From Phytophthora sp. 'mugwort' (lineage: Eukaryota > Oomycota > Peronosporomycetes > Peronosporales > Peronosporaceae), in contig JAUCEF010000007.1 in NCBI GenBank assembly GCA_033558025.1, positions 5,022,001-5,086,000 on the forward strand: a DNA stretch of 64,000 bases, written 5' to 3'. Below the pieces are notes generated by a model. It was not told where the DNA came from. It did no database searches and worked only from the letters and a program-made list of their open reading frames with translations. Within the stretch, counting starts at the first letter, position 1; each line of letters opens with the position of its first letter. The translations under genes were made by a program, and so were the position numbers. Positions 33,601-44,002 of the stretch are shown piece after piece.

Positions 33601-34730
33601 TACGATCAGATACGCATGGCGTATCGGGGTGACGAAGCCCTGGCACCACTGGTGCGTTTCCTGGCCGCTGGCAAGGAAGCCAAGGCCGAGTGGCTCATAC
33701 TACGTCAAAGGGCCCCGCTCCATCGATACGAGTGGGCTGATGGCCTACTCTACTATCGAGTGGAGCCCCACGAACCCCTCGGGTAGTCGTTCCACGCGAC
33801 GAGGATCTCAAATTTGACATCCTACAGGAGGCGTACGATGCGCCGTCCGGCGGTCTTGTACCGCGAGAAGACCTTCCAATCGGTCTCCCAGTATTTTTGG
33901 TGGGCCCACATGTACAAGTGGGTCGCACATTACGTGCAGACATAAGAAACATGTAAGCGGGTGACACCCGCTGGGCACGCCTCGGCTCCCTTGCGCAGCC
34001 TGCCCGTTCCAGGGGCTGCTGGAAGTCGATGAGTCAGGATTTCATCTTCGGACTTCCAGCCGACGGCCACGGGAACACCGGCATCTTGGCGTTCGTGTGC
34101 CGTCTGAGCAAGATGGTGCATCTTGCTCCGGTTAAAGACACAGTGACCGGGGAACAGGCTGCGAAGCTTTTCCTGGATGACGTTTCCGCCATCATGGTCT
34201 GCCGGAGACATTTGACTCGGATCATGACCGCGGTTTACCGTTGCGTTCTGGCGAACGCTGTTCCAACTACTTGGAACAAGGATGCACATGTCCACTGCTG
34301 ATCATCTTCAGACGGATGGGCAGACGGAGCGTGTCAACCGAGTGTTTGAGGACACTCTACGCAGTGTCTGTGCGGAGGCTCCTCGCACTTGGTCAGAACG
34401 CCTGCCAGTAGTTGAGTTTGCACTCAACAATGCGGTTCACGCATCGACCGGGTATGCCCCGTTCTATCTGAATGGCTTACGTCATCCACGGGTGCCGCTC
34501 ACTTTGCGATGCACCACCCCGTCTTCAGTTCTAAGTGGGGGAAAGGCTCGGAAAGCGCTTTCCTCCCAGGTCTCGGACATGGGACCGGTTTCCTTGCGGA
34601 AACAAGTGGAGTCTTTTATAGTCACCAGGCTGAACGTAATCAGCCGTGTCCGTGATGCCATGGCAGCGGCACAGACAAACAAAAGGAGTACTCTGACAAG
34701 AATGGAAGAGGAGCTTAAACGTGATTAATG
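33601..34730 (+). pseudogene. Family B integrase
   Basis: The HHCC region is poorly preserved around 33820-33950. Core: DFIFGLPADGHGNTGILAFVCRLSKMVHL (34035-34120; the usual Asp of the FVDR motif is Cys-Arg here), then a damaged second Asp region near 34200, then ADHLQTDGQTERVNRVFEDTL with the catalytic Glu in QTERVN (~34325) and EFALNNAVHASTGYAPFYLNG. Loss of catalytic residues and two frame breaks make it inactive. Confidence 0.75.
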
Positions 34731-34737
34731 TTGGGAT

Positions 34738-35650
34738 TTGGTCGTACTAGACACTAGGAACTTGCCACTCGCCAAGGTAAGTTCCGTTGGGAGCAACAAG
34801 CTGACGCACCGCTTCATTGGACCCTTCGCGGTCCGGGCCAAGCATGGTGCGGCATATACCATTGGCCTGCTTAAGTCGATGACGGCCCACCCGACGTTCT
34901 CCGTGGGCTGTCTGAAGCGGTACCATGATCCGCAGGGCTCACAGGCCCCAGTGTTACACAGCGAGGCTGGGACCCTTCTCTCTGAGCGTGCCCTGAGCCA
35001 GAAGCCCAGGTACCTTGTAGGGCCGCGGAAGGGCTCTATACGAAGGAACCCCGGCTGCATATGCCGAGTATGAGCCATAGTGATACGGCTGGAAGTACGC
35101 AGGAGGCGCTCCCGCCTGGGGCAAGGCCGCAGGAGGTCCCGAACGAGACACAACACCCGTCGGACTCGGTCCATGGACGCCCAAAACGCCTCCAGGCGCT
35201 AGAAAATCTTGTCCACATCATTCGTACGACGGTCGACCCGCCCTTCAAGGGCCGGCACAAGTCATCGGCCAGACGATTCAGGTCGTCACGAATTGGCCCA
35301 AGGACCCCAGTGGTCCTGGCCTGGGCGGCAGCAGCCCCACCCTCACCAAGTCCAAGCGCAATCGCAATCGCAAGCGCATGGACTCGACGACGAAGAGCGG
35401 CATCTTCAACAGCCCGAGGTGGAGCCGAAGGCGGCGCACCAGGGCTTGGCATGGGCCGTAGGGGTGGTGCCTCATACCCGTACTCGTACGAGGGCGCCAC
35501 CACATCTCCTTAACCGTAAGGAGAAGGCCCACTCCCACGTGGAGCACGTGTTCCAGGAGCGGCGCGTTGACGGGAAGCGCCAGCTCCGCGTGAAGTGGAG
35601 GGGGTACTCGGAGGTTGCGTGCTCCTGGGAGCTGACTCAACAGCTCTAGG
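34738..35650 (+). pseudogene. Family B pol C-terminus with chromodomain
   Basis: HRFIGPFAVRAKHGAAYTIGLLKSM (GPY/F module, 34805-34880) and HPTFSVGCLKRYHDP. After a variable Pro/Ser-rich stretch, a chromodomain at 35530-35640: HVEHVFQERRVDGKRQLRVKWRGYSEVACSWEL. The chromodomain is the last sense feature before the antisense gene. Confidence 0.75.
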
Positions 35651-36925
35651 CTGATTGCCCGAAGGCTGTCGCGATCTGGGAACAGAATTGGCGACGCTTT
35701 CGTAAGTAGTTCGGGCTTTCTTGCCCGAACGGGTTGTCGTCGTAGCATCAAGACCATATCCGCACTCGTCATGCGCCCAAAATGTTTTTGCAATTTTTGA
35801 GAGAGCTGCCGTTTGCCTACCACATAGGCAAACTCAATGCGGAGGTCTCCGAGGCCAATGATGGCCTCCAAAATGAGATTCTGCCGGAGAACTTCAAGTT
35901 GCCGTTGTGGGCAGCGCGTAGCTACCCACTTCCAAAAGATTGCCTGTGCCTCTTGGAAGGAGTCACAGTGTGGGGGCATCACGGCTGGATAGCCCCACGC
36001 AAGTCGCAATCCCGACCGGAGCTCTGGCTTCTTTTGCCGACTCGCGAACTCCTTAAGAGGAATGTTGTGCGGTGCCAGGAGCACGCACCGAGCGATGCTC
36101 ACATTTTGGAACAGGGGATGCTTGGCCACCAGGTGGCGCTCATAAGCGCCCCTAGAAGAGCGCCCGCCGAGAAGCAGGCGAGGCGGCTGGAGCTGACCCA
36201 TGTAGCGGCAGCTCCGTGGGGCTCCTCAGGAGGGAAGTACTCGGGGGCGTAAGGCGGTTCCCCAGGGACAGGAAAAGGATACTTCACAAATGACCGGGTC
36301 GCCGGTGCCCGCACTCCCTTATGACGAGCAGCCTTGTACTTCGACTGCTGCCCGTCGAGACGTTAGAGATTCCTCGGCCGACTTGGCCCTCCTCCTCCTC
36401 GTCGGATGAAGATCTGAAGATACCCTTATTCGCACAAGTGATGGTCCCCAACCCGTCACGGAGTGGAGACCGGGTAGCAGCCCGCCGCTTACGGCTGACT
36501 TCCGAGGCTACTGCTGCCTTCGCAACCTTGATGCGGGCAGTTGCCTCCGCGTTTGATCGGAGAACGAGGTTTCCTTGGGTAAGCCTAAACTCCCCTGACG
36601 TTCGAGCGTCTTAGGCTCACCGCCATCGTCGCCGTGGTGGCTAGACAGCGGGGTACAAGACCCAAGCGAATCGGACTGACTCGGTTCGCCGTCAGACCCT
36701 TTGACGAGCGGGATTTCATTATCACCCCAGGACATAGGAGACTTGTCCAAGTCCTCCTCATACTCCACGAGGAGCTCTGGGATCCTCCACAGGCGGATCA
36801 GCCACCTTAGTGGATCCCTCAGTGGCAAAGCCTTTGCCAGACGGCTAAGAGCTCTTAGCCTGCTGCTTGGAAGCAGCAGGCTTGGCAGGCACTATCTCAC
36901 CGCTGCCAGACCGAGCCTTGGTCAT
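35650..36925 (-). pseudogene. Antisense accessory gene of family B (copy B-1)
   Basis: Minus-strand gene from ATG 36925 (MTKARSGSGE) towards the chromodomain. Basic Lys/Ser N-terminus with one in-frame stop after ~27 codons, acidic middle (SWGDNEIPLVKGSDG near 36700), FVKYPFPVPGEPPYAPEYF (36235-36290), then after a frame change a long open segment to ~35680: FQNVSIARCVLLAPHN, WGYPAVMPPHCDSFQEAQAI, DLRIEFAYVVGKRQL and SLRAISLELLSQLPG. It is co-linear with B-2 and weakly similar at the C-terminus to family A. No known domain. The start lies 185 bp from the 3' LTR. Confidence 0.6.
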
Positions 36926-37109
36926 TCTTGAGGCTGACGTAGAAGCCGAGAAGACGGAAACACGAGAACGTACTCGGGGCTCAAAGGAAATGAGCCGGCT
37001 GTGGAAACTAACCGCAGCAAAGTCGATGTATTTCGACTTGGAGAGTGAAAGGCGGCGACTTCCTTTCGCTCGCCCTGGATGGTCGGTAAACCGAATCTAA
37101 GTGGGGGGA

Positions 37110-37462
37110 TGTAACGGGGTTACATGAAGAATGCCAAGCCACTCTTCAGAATGGTGTACCCAAGTACCCTAAGTGATGTAGCCAACATTACTATGACGTC
37201 ACGGTAAGGACGTCACGGATGGATACCACAGAAATGGTAGAAAGACCTCAGAACCACCCAATAGGATAGCATCTAGGGTAATTTATAGGTGACTAATAGT
37301 TAGTATGTAGACGCATTAAAAGGGGTCACCTATAAATATATTCAGTCTTATATTTACCTAATTTTGGTAACAGTCCCCTCAGACCAGGGACTTGTGAACT
37401 GCCGTTCACTGAGAGTTTGTACACTCTCCAGAAGTACGCAAGGTGTTGTGTGCCCCGTCACA
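37110..37462 (+). repeat. 3' LTR of B-1
   Basis: 353 bp, TGTAACGGGG...CGTCACA, preceded by the polypurine tract and followed by ATTCT, the one-mismatch partner of GTTCT before the 5' LTR. Confidence 0.9.
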
Positions 37463-38060
37463 ATTCTCCACTACTGCCACAGTGATTTACTCTGCCCTCA
37501 CGGAAACCTAACGAAAACCATTGACAAGGTTCGCAAGCGCGCGTATTAGCAGGGCCGGAAACGAGATGCGGCTGAGTACGTTCGGACTTGCTCAACCTGC
37601 GGTAGCGGGAAAGGGCACCGACCGTGGAAGAACGGCCTCGTGCAAAATATATCCGTTCAAGAACTGTCTGGGTCATTCTCAATACGTGTGGTCGACGTTA
37701 TCGACCCCCTATTCACTACGCCCCGAGCGAATAAGTTTATACTTGTTTCCGCCGACTATTTCACCCGCTGGAACAAAGCCTTTCCTGTTGCTAAGTTAGA
37801 CATATCATGTTCGTGGATCTTATGGTGAATGAAGTCATCTCGAAACATGTCCCGGAACGCTTGTTGACTGACCGTGGATCTAATTTTATCTCGGAATTAG
37901 CGAAGTCATTTTATGAGACGCTTGGTATCAAGGAACTGTTCGATGCGGTGTACCACCCGCAGACACAGGGGCTGTAAAACGTTTCAATGGTACTTTAATA
38001 GCATGCTATGTATGTTCGTGAGCGAAACTCAGACTGACTGGGGACTTATACCTACCTCGG
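37463..38060 (+). mobile_element. Older Ty3/Gypsy element E0, right part (integrase)
   Basis: Continues E0 exactly where family B interrupted it. Zinc domain (LHYCHSDLL...KTIDKVRKRAY, 37470-37545), core with ILVSADYFTRWNKAFPV (Asp at ~37757), LLTDRGSNFISELAKSF (Asp ~37872) and YHPQTQGL, with the Glu region decayed near 37980. Several stops. It ends about 185 bp before the Mo25 start codon. Confidence 0.75.
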
Positions 38061-38245
38061 AATCAGAATAGCGAATATCACATTTGCCTGATCTGATTGG
38101 TTTATGTTACACCTCAGCCAATTCAGTTGTACATATACTTTTTTGGTGTTAACCAATCAGCATTATTCGGTGATCTATTCATAAAACAAAGTGCTCAGTT
38201 TTTTTTTCTGTCGTCCTCACTTCGGCCGCCTCCTCCTCCTTCCTC
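38061..38245 (+). promoter_or_regulatory. Probable Mo25 promoter and 5' leader
   Basis: The short gap between retroelement remnant and Mo25 ATG contains a CCAAT box (38148-38152) and a pyrimidine-rich leader with GCTCAGTTTTTTTTT (~38190), a loose match to the oomycete initiator GCTCATTYYNCAWTTT. Because the remnant comes so close, the promoter must be compact or partly lie in transposon DNA. Confidence 0.35.
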
Positions 38246-39608
38246 ATGTCGCTCTTCTCACGCCGGAAAAACCCTGACCAGCTGGTGAAGCTGTTAAAGG
38301 ATGCGCTTGCGGACCCGTCGGTGCCGGCCAAGCCTTCGAAGGACGGAACGGTAAGGCGCTAGCCGTGTGCGGCTTGGGCGTTGCCGGGATGAACTGACTC
38401 GAACTTACTAGCCCTCGATTGCCTACGTTGATATTCCAGCCCGTGGAAGAAATTACCAAGCGCCTGGGCGAGATGAAGCTGCTGCTGTACGGGGATGGAG
38501 AACAAGAGGCCAAACCGGAGAAGTGCGCACAGCTGGCGGACCTGCTGATCGCCAGCGGCCTCGTCCCTAAGCTCATTACAGGGCTGGATAAGCTGCCGTT
38601 CGAGGCTCGCAAGCAGTTCGCGCAGGTATACAACAATCTTATGCGACGGGACCTTGCAGGCTTTGTAAGCTACGTGGAGCGCAAGCCTGAGATCCTGTCG
38701 GCGCTTGTGGCGGGTTATGAGAACCCAGAGGTGGCTCTCAACTGCGGCACCATGCTGCGTGAGGTAGGCTGAGTTGCTTAAAGTGAGAGACTTTTTTTGT
38801 GAGATCACCGGCGATTACTGAATGTCGTCGATATCCATGGCAGTCGATTCGCCACGAGATTCTGGCAGGCAAGATCCTGTACTCGCCCGACTTGTGGAAG
38901 TTCTTCGATGTGTATGTTCATCTGCCCAACTTCGAGGTCGGATCGGATGCATTCGCTACGTTCAAGGACCTGTTTACACGTCACAAGACGCTGGCCGCTA
39001 CGTTCTTCACGTCCAACTTTGACGTGGTCTTTGCCAAGTACAATTGCTTATTGATGTCTGAGAACTATGTCACTCGGCGGCAATCGCTGAAGCTCCTTGG
39101 TGAGATCCTTCTTGACCGCTCCAATTTCGATATCATGATGAAGTATATCGGGTAAGTTTACGCGACGACGTATACTGTGCACGACTTATTAGCCAGGATA
39201 GGTGCTAAAGTCGCTTTCGTGCTGTATAGGGAAAAGGAGAACCTGAAGATGATGATGAACCTGCTCCGTGATACAAGTGCGAACATTCAGTTTGAAGCCT
39301 TTCACGTGTTCAAGGTTTTTGTGGCCAACCCGAAGAAACCTGAAGCCATCTCTCAAATCCTTGTGAACAACCGCGAGAAGTTAATTGCGTATTTGAAGAA
39401 CTTCCAGAACAGCAAAGGTATGCGATTGTTTGCGGTGAAGACTTGGCCACCCTTTGATCTGACTCTGTGCTCGATTGCTGTGTGAAATACAGAAGACCCG
39501 CAGTTTATTGAAGAGAAAGCGTTGCTGATTAGGACGCTAGAGGGACTGAAGGTTGGCGAAGCTTCTTCTGAAGTGGATAACACCCCCCCTGCCCCTTCGT
39601 CACAGTGA
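38246..39608 (+). CDS. MO25: Mo25/CAB39-like scaffold protein, five exons
   Basis: Proposed exons: 38246-38350, 38440-38763, 38844-39151, 39230-39417, 39493-39608, all with GT...AG introns of 75-89 nt, giving 346 residues (animal Mo25 is ~341). It starts [21 protein letters not shown]. Hallmarks include [73 protein letters not shown] and IAYLKNFQN. Mo25 is a helical-repeat scaffold that activates STE20/GCK-family kinases (with STRAD-LKB1 in animals, and in cell separation and polarity in fungi). Reading frames join correctly at every splice site. No damage seen; the gene looks functional. A tail of ~15 residues ([14 protein letters not shown]) is Pro/Ser-rich. Confidence 0.92.
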
Positions 39609-40001
39609 GACTGCCGTACATTGCGTCTGGTATCAGAGACTGGCCCTACTGCATGTGCTTGAAGGCGTGTGCGCTGAGATAGGTACCTGTTCGGTGATGA
39701 AACTACAGTAGCTAGCTGTCTGTCTCGGTTACATTTTCGCTCGAATGCAACTCAGAAGAAGGAAAGAAAGGGTAGCACACAATAGACTTTGGGCCCGCTG
39801 TAGGTAGCTGGCGCCCCTGTTTGCGTGTTTGTTTTTAAAGGACAGTCTTGGATGCGACCATCGAAACGACATTTGTAACAAGTTGTTGCGAATGGGGCGG
39901 GGGCAGGACGGCACTGCTGCTATAGTGCGGCGGCAGAGGCACGTGGACCGACAAAGCAGCGCTGAAGCCTGCAAAGAAAGAAAAACCTGCTGCCGACTTG
40001 C
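39609..40001. other. Intergenic downstream of Mo25
   Basis: Mo25 3' region; no gene recognised. Confidence 0.5.
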
Positions 40002-40226
40002 TCACTCGCTCGAACTTCGAGTCGAAGGGCTGAAGCGTGAGTTTGAGTTCGGCACCTTGCGGCGGATCGGACCCCAACTTGAAGCGCGTCCCTCCGCGAC
40101 GGACGACGGCCAGGTCCAGTTTAGCGCAGAAAGAGGTCGGAGCTCGCGAGAGGCGGGGCCCGGAGCGCAACTGGCAGCTCCGGCCCCGTGGATACCCCGA
40201 GTGACAGGAACGAAGTTGCACCGAGC
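40002..40226. repeat. Left copy of a ~225 bp diverged inverted repeat
   Basis: Reverse-complement relation to 41139-41367. The best block is GCAGAAAGAGGTCGGAGCTC and its continuation (40127-40165), identical to the complement of ~41210-41245; the outer parts also match (CACTCGCTCGAA, GGCTGAAGCG) and so does the inner edge (CGAAGTTGCACC). The right copy is the upstream region of the ankyrin gene. No protein supported. Confidence 0.7.
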
Positions 40227-41138
40227 ATATTCGGTATGGAAAGTACAATCACATAGAACGGCTGGACGCTGTGGTCGCTGAACATCAGATCGGGTGAGCA
40301 AAAAGTCTTGTCCATCAAGGTGACGGTGGTAAAGCTCTATTAGCTGGTGTGACACCATCGTACCCTTTATCAATTTCATGGCTAACACTTGGTGACAACA
40401 CGGTGATGTCACCAGAAGTGTTGCAGAAGCCCATGCAGCCGCACGGAAAAGCTGCAAAAGCCGGTAGCTCCTCCGTCCAACGAAGCCTGCGGCCTTGAGG
40501 ACTCGTTGGCGGACGCCTAGGTATGCAAACTGGACGTGAAATATCCGGCAGGGAAGCAGCTCAAATCCGAATCCAGGCAGAAGTTCGTCAATAAGGAGAA
40601 CGCTTTTGCAGTAAGCTGGCCGGAGCTAGTGCCCCTGGGCGCCTGCTCCGGAGCTGACGTTCTATTTTTTTTTGTTAAGCGTTTAATAAATCTGCTAAGT
40701 GATAATACGGTGCCGTCGCCTCATCGCACTCGGCTTCTCACCCGCAACGCCAACCGCCGAACGTGCGCGAACTCGTGCAGGAAACTTTATGGGCGCTGTA
40801 CAATGTGCGCTCCGCTCCATGCAAGCTTTGATGTTCAGTTTGACAGGAACGTGACGTGGAGCACTCCATGCGTCGGTACACTTTGGACTCGTCGTCGTCG
40901 CTCGTTGCTCTTGTTAAACGACGACGCGACTTGTATCGCTTCGCACACAGGTGCGTATTACATGTAGCGCAGCTCGCTCGGAGCCACACCTCTGCGCACC
41001 CACACCGAGCGTCGCGTCGTCCACCCTGCGGTGTCGTGTGCTCTATTTTCCATCCAATCGGATAGCTTCAACTCTGCTCGCCCAATGAGCGCGCACATTC
41101 GAAAAAATTGGCCCAATGGCGAGCTTGGAGTGGTGCAA
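40227..41138. other. Spacer between inverted repeats, no gene recognised
   Basis: About 0.9 kb without a recognisable gene. Contains open frames on both strands with no domains. The 41030-41110 part, CCAAT-like (CCCAATGAG at ~41083), probably belongs to the ankyrin promoter. Confidence 0.4.
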
Positions 41139-41367
41139 CTTCGTTTCCTCAACTTTGAGCCTCGGAGCCGGCAGTCGCGTTGTCGCCAGCAATCACACGC
41201 TCCGAGCCCCGCCTCTCGCGAGCTCCGACCTCTTTCTGCGCCGAACTGAACGCGGGCCATCGTCCGTCGCTCGCCTGTCGGCGGACGCACTCCGATCCGC
41301 CGCCCGACGAGTGGCATTTCGCGCTTCAGCCCACGAGCACAAGAGCTCCGAGTCTTCGAGCGAGTGA
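41139..41367. repeat. Right copy of the inverted repeat, upstream of the ankyrin gene
   Basis: Partner of 40002-40226, estimated at roughly three quarters identity. Lies 130-360 bp upstream of the ankyrin ATG and probably overlaps its promoter or leader. The pair could be ends of a decayed DNA element or a duplicated promoter. Confidence 0.7.
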
Positions 41368-41497
41368 AGTGGGTCGCCTGCACGCCTTCCAACGTTTTCT
41401 AGGCCACTGCGCTGCCTCGTTGCTCGGCAGCGCCGTCCTGCACCGCTCTTCACTTTTTGTCGTTGCCGCCCGGTGATCCCCATTGAGTCTTCGCCAC

Positions 41498-44002
41498 ATG
41501 CACGCCACGAGCACCAGCACGCAGAGCGGAGGCAGCCCCGTCACGGAGGACGAGGAGTCCATATCGCCCTTCTCGTCGCCATCCTCCGCCTCTACGAACG
41601 GTGCCAGCTTCGCGCAATTGCTGCAACGCGCAGCGCAGACTGGAGACGTCAAGCAGATCGCCAAGCTTGTTCAAACATCACACACCAGCGCCTCTTTTCC
41701 GTTGTCCAGCCTTGATACCGCCATAAGACCCTCTTCTTCGTCGTCATCGGACGCCTGGCTCGACGCTGCAGACGAAGATGGTTTCACAGCGCTGCACCTC
41801 GCTTGCGTTGGTGGCCACAATGACGCCGTGCTTGAGCTGCTGAGGGCCGGTGCTAGCTTGGAAGTCGGTACACCCGAAGGATTCACCGCGCTCATGTTCG
41901 CAGCGTGGGCTGGGTCGCTTTCGCTCGTTGAAACGCTTGTGTCGCTAGGTGCAGATGTAACGGCGCGCGACGTGGACGGCAACGATGCCGCATTCATCGC
42001 CGAGATGAATGAGCACGCGACCGTGACCAAATTCCTGCAGCAGCAGATGGGAAACCCTGAGGACCCGCTGAGGAAACCGCACAGTTCGTCGTCATCGATT
42101 CAGAGCGGACAGGAGCAGGACCGTGACTCCAAGTCCCCAGAGAGCTCCCCAGTCAAGTTTATAAAGACCAGCGACTCCAGCGCTTCCACCGGAACGGAAG
42201 GCAGCGGACTTGACAGTTGCAGCGGCTCGTCGACGTGCTCGTCGCCCGAGCAGCTCGCAGGGAAGACACTGCTCACGGAAGAAGCGAGCCCCTCGGGTGA
42301 CACTGACGGCGCCACGCCATTGCACGTTGCGGCTATGCACGGTCAATTGGAGACCGTCAAGGTGCTCCTAGCTCGCGGCGCTAGTCTGTCAGCTGCGCTG
42401 CCCGGGGGTGCTACCGGATTGCATTTGGCGTCAGCGTCGGGCTTCGTTGATGTGGCCTCATACCTGATTGACCAGGGCCTGCCCGTGGACGAGCGCACAG
42501 TTGCTGGCACCACTCCATTGCATGAGGCTGCCTACCAGGGACACGTGGAGGTAGCCGCTCTGCTACTAGAGCGTGGAGCCAATGTGGACGCAGCGACCGA
42601 GCGCGGCACGACGCCACTGCATCGAGCAGCCGAAAACGGCCACGTGCAAATTGCAGAGTTGTTGATCGCTCATGGAGCACACATCGATGCTGTGACAACG
42701 GATTATCTAGCTGCGGCTGGGGATAGTTACGCAGCGGGCGATAATTCTCGTCGGCGACGACGCGGGAGGCGAAATAAATCGATCGCCGTTGAAACGGAAG
42801 GAAAAGCTCCAGATCAAGAAGCACCTGAAGCAGAGCCGCGAACGCCAGATGAGCTAGAGAAAGAGGCCTCGTCCTACAGGTCTAACGAAGTCGCGCTGTG
42901 TCTGGCAGCCAAAAACGGTCACGTGGATATGGTACAGTACTTGTTGACGCGTGGTGCAGCTAATGCAACTGATCTTGCAGCACTCGAGCCATCGCGACAC
43001 CCCATTATGCTAGCAGCTCGACGTGGCCACTTGGAGATCGTGCGCTTCCTGCTCGCTCACGACGAATGCGCCTCCAGTTTGCTTGACGCGGCGTCACGCG
43101 TGCTGTGCTGTGCAGCGGAGCACGGTTACCTGCAGATGGTGGAGCATGCGCTAGCTCGTGGAGCCGACATCGAGGCCATTGGTGGCAAAAAGCAAGCAAC
43201 ACCGCTAGTGCTCGCAGCTCGCCAGGGCCACCTGGCCGTCGTGCTCCACCTTCTGTGGGGCGGCGCGAAGCTTGACGCTGCTACGGCATCCACAGGCTAT
43301 ACGGCGTTGCATTATGCAGCCAAGCACGGGCATCTCACGGTTGTGAACAGCTTGCTGCTCAACGGTGCTGATGTTGACGCTGTGTGCGCTCAGCGCCAGT
43401 CATCGCCACTCCACTTGGCCGCTGAATCGGGCCACGGTGATGTGGTGCGGTGTCTGCTGTCTTTTGACGCTAATGTCGAGGCCGAGAAGCACCCGGGTAC
43501 TATGACGGCGCTGCATATTGCTGCCGAACGTGGACACGCGGGGGTGGCGCGTGAGCTGTTGACTCATGGAGCACGACTCGAAGCGCAGGCGCAGAACGAC
43601 CTCCGTGCACTGTTCATTGCCGCATATTGCGGCCATAAGGACGTCATTGAGGTGCTGCTGGACTACGGAGCCGAGCTGGAAGCCACATCTGGCACCAATA
43701 AGACTACGCCACTACGCGGGGCCGTGTCCAAGGGCCGGACTGACGTCGTCGAGCTCCTATTGGCACGAGGAGCCGACGTCAACGCCACGCAGCCCACGGA
43801 CAGGACCACAAGCTTGCACAGCGCGGCTGCCAACGATTTCGGCGACATCCTGAAGCTGCTACTGGCGGCTGGAGCCGATCCCGACCGAGTGGATCGCGAA
43901 GGACGCACTCCGATAGACTACGCCGCGTCTGACCCCGTTCGTCTACAGCTGCGTCTTGCGCTGCTCAAGTCTCACTGGCAGAAGCAAGATGGTCGGAAAT
44001 GA
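41498..44002 (+). CDS. Ankyrin-repeat protein, 834 residues
   Basis: Single exon from ATG 41498 (MHATSTSTQSGG); an in-frame TTG 15 bp earlier is not preferred. After a Ser-rich leader it has about 18 ankyrin repeats in two blocks. The first (residues ~85-175) is followed by an acidic Ser/Thr linker, the second (~265-830) is interrupted near residue 410-460 by a basic patch (RRRRGRRNKS, nuclear-localisation-like) and an acidic stretch. Clear repeats include TPLHEAAYQGHVEVAALLLERGAN and TALHYAAKHGHLTVVNSLLLNGAD. No kinase, SOCS, DHHC or membrane segment is visible. A scaffold or binding role is the most one can say. Coding looks intact and GC-rich, unlike the flanking transposons. Confidence 0.93.
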   Translation: MHATSTSTQSGGSPVTEDEESISPFSSPSSASTNGASFAQLLQRAAQTGDVKQIAKLVQTSHTSASFPLSSLDTAIRPSSSSSSDAWLDAADEDGFTALHLACVGGHNDAVLELLRAGASLEVGTPEGFTALMFAAWAGSLSLVETLVSLGADVTARDVDGNDAAFIAEMNEHATVTKFLQQQMGNPEDPLRKPHSSSSSIQSGQEQDRDSKSPESSPVKFIKTSDSSASTGTEGSGLDSCSGSSTCSSPEQLAGKTLLTEEASPSGDTDGATPLHVAAMHGQLETVKVLLARGASLSAALPGGATGLHLASASGFVDVASYLIDQGLPVDERTVAGTTPLHEAAYQGHVEVAALLLERGANVDAATERGTTPLHRAAENGHVQIAELLIAHGAHIDAVTTDYLAAAGDSYAAGDNSRRRRRGRRNKSIAVETEGKAPDQEAPEAEPRTPDELEKEASSYRSNEVALCLAAKNGHVDMVQYLLTRGAANATDLAALEPSRHPIMLAARRGHLEIVRFLLAHDECASSLLDAASRVLCCAAEHGYLQMVEHALARGADIEAIGGKKQATPLVLAARQGHLAVVLHLLWGGAKLDAATASTGYTALHYAAKHGHLTVVNSLLLNGADVDAVCAQRQSSPLHLAAESGHGDVVRCLLSFDANVEAEKHPGTMTALHIAAERGHAGVARELLTHGARLEAQAQNDLRALFIAAYCGHKDVIEVLLDYGAELEATSGTNKTTPLRGAVSKGRTDVVELLLARGADVNATQPTDRTTSLHSAAANDFGDILKLLLAAGADPDRVDREGRTPIDYAASDPVRLQLRLALLKSHWQKQDGRK

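Larger units (their letters stand above)
29363..37462 (+). mobile_element. Complete family B Ty3/Gypsy chromovirus (B-1)
   Basis: 8.1 kb. 5' LTR 29363-29727, 3' LTR 37110-37462, both TGTAACG...CGTCACA. A primer-site-like TAGCACTTGTAG follows the 5' LTR and a purine tract (AAGTGGGGGGA) precedes the 3' LTR. Flanks are GTTCT (29358-29362) and ATTCT (37463-37467), a target duplication with one mismatch. Sense genes: gag, protease, RT, RNase H, integrase, chromodomain; an extra antisense gene lies before the 3' LTR. Numerous frameshifts make it non-autonomous. Confidence 0.9.

Noticed and set aside
42092..42824. Minus-strand frames inside the ankyrin gene
   Set aside because: GC-rich shadow frames; the ankyrin frame is uninterrupted for 834 residues.
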